Assembly (NCBI GenBank): GCA_902470805.1
Contig: CABRHX010000008.1
Location: 1-64,000, forward strand
From: an uncultured Collinsella sp.
GTDB taxonomy: Bacteria; Actinomycetota; Coriobacteriia; Coriobacteriales; Coriobacteriaceae
Length of the DNA stretch: 64,000 nt
Reading direction: 5' to 3'
Shown here: positions 63,880-64,000 of the stretch, piece by piece
Layout of the letters: the number at the start of each line of letters is the position of its first letter
Position numbering within the stretch: position 1 is the first letter of the stretch
Notes under the pieces: generated by a model
Databases searched by the model: none
The model's input: only the letters and a program-made list of their open reading frames with translations
Told to the model about the DNA's origin: nothing
Translations under genes and position numbers: made by a program

Positions 63880-64000
63880 ATGAAGCGTTGCACTTCTGTT
63901 TTGTTGCTGTTGGTGGCTTGCGTCGTCGCTGCTGCGGGCGTGGTCCTATTTGGCTCGCTTATCTTCTATGGGCCGAGTGGGGTTGAGCAGACGGTTGAGA
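63880..64000 (+). CDS. Exported protein, N-terminal part only (cut by window end)
   Basis: The ATG at 63880 opens a frame to the window end (40 residues seen): MKRCTSVLLLLVACVVAAAG, then VVLFGSLIFYGPSGVEQ. It has an N-terminal basic region and a long hydrophobic stretch, so a signal peptide or membrane anchor is likely. A TTTGTGGAGTTGAAG stretch gives a GGAG-type ribosome site. The remainder and the function are not visible. Confidence 0.55.
   Translation, partial: MKRCTSVLLLLVACVVAAAGVVLFGSLIFYGPSGVEQTVE

Overview
The window looks like chromosome of a GC-rich, anaerobic, gut-type actinobacterium of the class Coriobacteriia, most likely Collinsella or a close relative. This is inferred from gene content and was not tested by a search: BglG-controlled EIIBC sugar PTS operons, a multi-membrane-span LuxR regulator, nickel-hydrogenase maturation genes, and an actinobacterial-style dnaK-grpE-dnaJ-hspR operon, all in GC-rich DNA.

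Layout. 1-4.6 kb: a membrane acyltransferase with an SGNH domain (minus strand), then ribokinase and a nucleoside hydrolase for ribonucleoside salvage. 4.7-8.8 kb: beta-glucoside operon 1, with a RAT/terminator leader, LicT-type antiterminator, EIIBC and 6-phospho-beta-glucosidase. 8.9-15.1 kb: LacI-family regulator, FucI/AraA-type isomerase, two-subunit transketolase and FGGY kinase, which together suggest a complete catabolic route for an unidentified sugar. Then luxS, beta-glucoside operon 2 (attenuator, antiterminator, EIIBC, an alpha/beta hydrolase), a DUF4867 gene, an AAA ATPase gene embedded in repeats, and a second 6-phospho-beta-glucosidase (to 23.2 kb). 23.4-27.5 kb: a three-gene signalling unit (kinase-like membrane protein, NarL-type kinase, LuxR-type regulator). 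27.5-31.9 kb: a lipoprotein and a zinc-ribbon/SPFH cluster. 32.2-37.8 kb: membrane LuxR regulator, MgtA with a long leader, PyrE. 38-42 kb: a repeat-flanked Fic gene, a stand-alone EIIA-Glc, a lipoprotein and a HAD phosphatase. 42.3-48.2 kb: hypE, hypD, hypC, hypF, nikR and an 82-residue protein. 48.4-51.5 kb: thioredoxin, an unknown protein, an AgrC/AgrA-like pair. 51.7-55.7 kb: nadA-nadB-nadC-niaR behind a probable NiaR operator. 55.8-60.9 kb: ferredoxin and the heat-shock operon. 61.3-63.6 kb: an aconitase-superfamily hydratase, then the start of an exported protein cut by the window end.

How the parts fit. Neither EIIBC carries an EIIA domain, and the only EIIA in the window is the separate Glc-type protein at 39924-40460, so it may serve both. 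The two GH1 enzymes would split the phosphorylated beta-glucosides. NiaR ends the operon whose promoter it probably represses. The nickel regulator sits with the hydrogenase maturation genes, but hypA, hypB and the hydrogenase itself are outside the window.

The most unusual content is between genes. Many gaps hold long, often perfect inverted repeats. At least five sites (after tktC, the second GH1 gene, pyrE, a lipoprotein gene and hspR) carry structures whose arms differ between copies while still pairing, which is the signature of selection on structure. They abut stop codons. Other palindrome families occur as direct copies around single accessory genes (the AAA ATPase and the Fic gene), as if those genes entered by recombination between palindromes. 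No rRNA, tRNA, CRISPR array or transposase gene was recognised.
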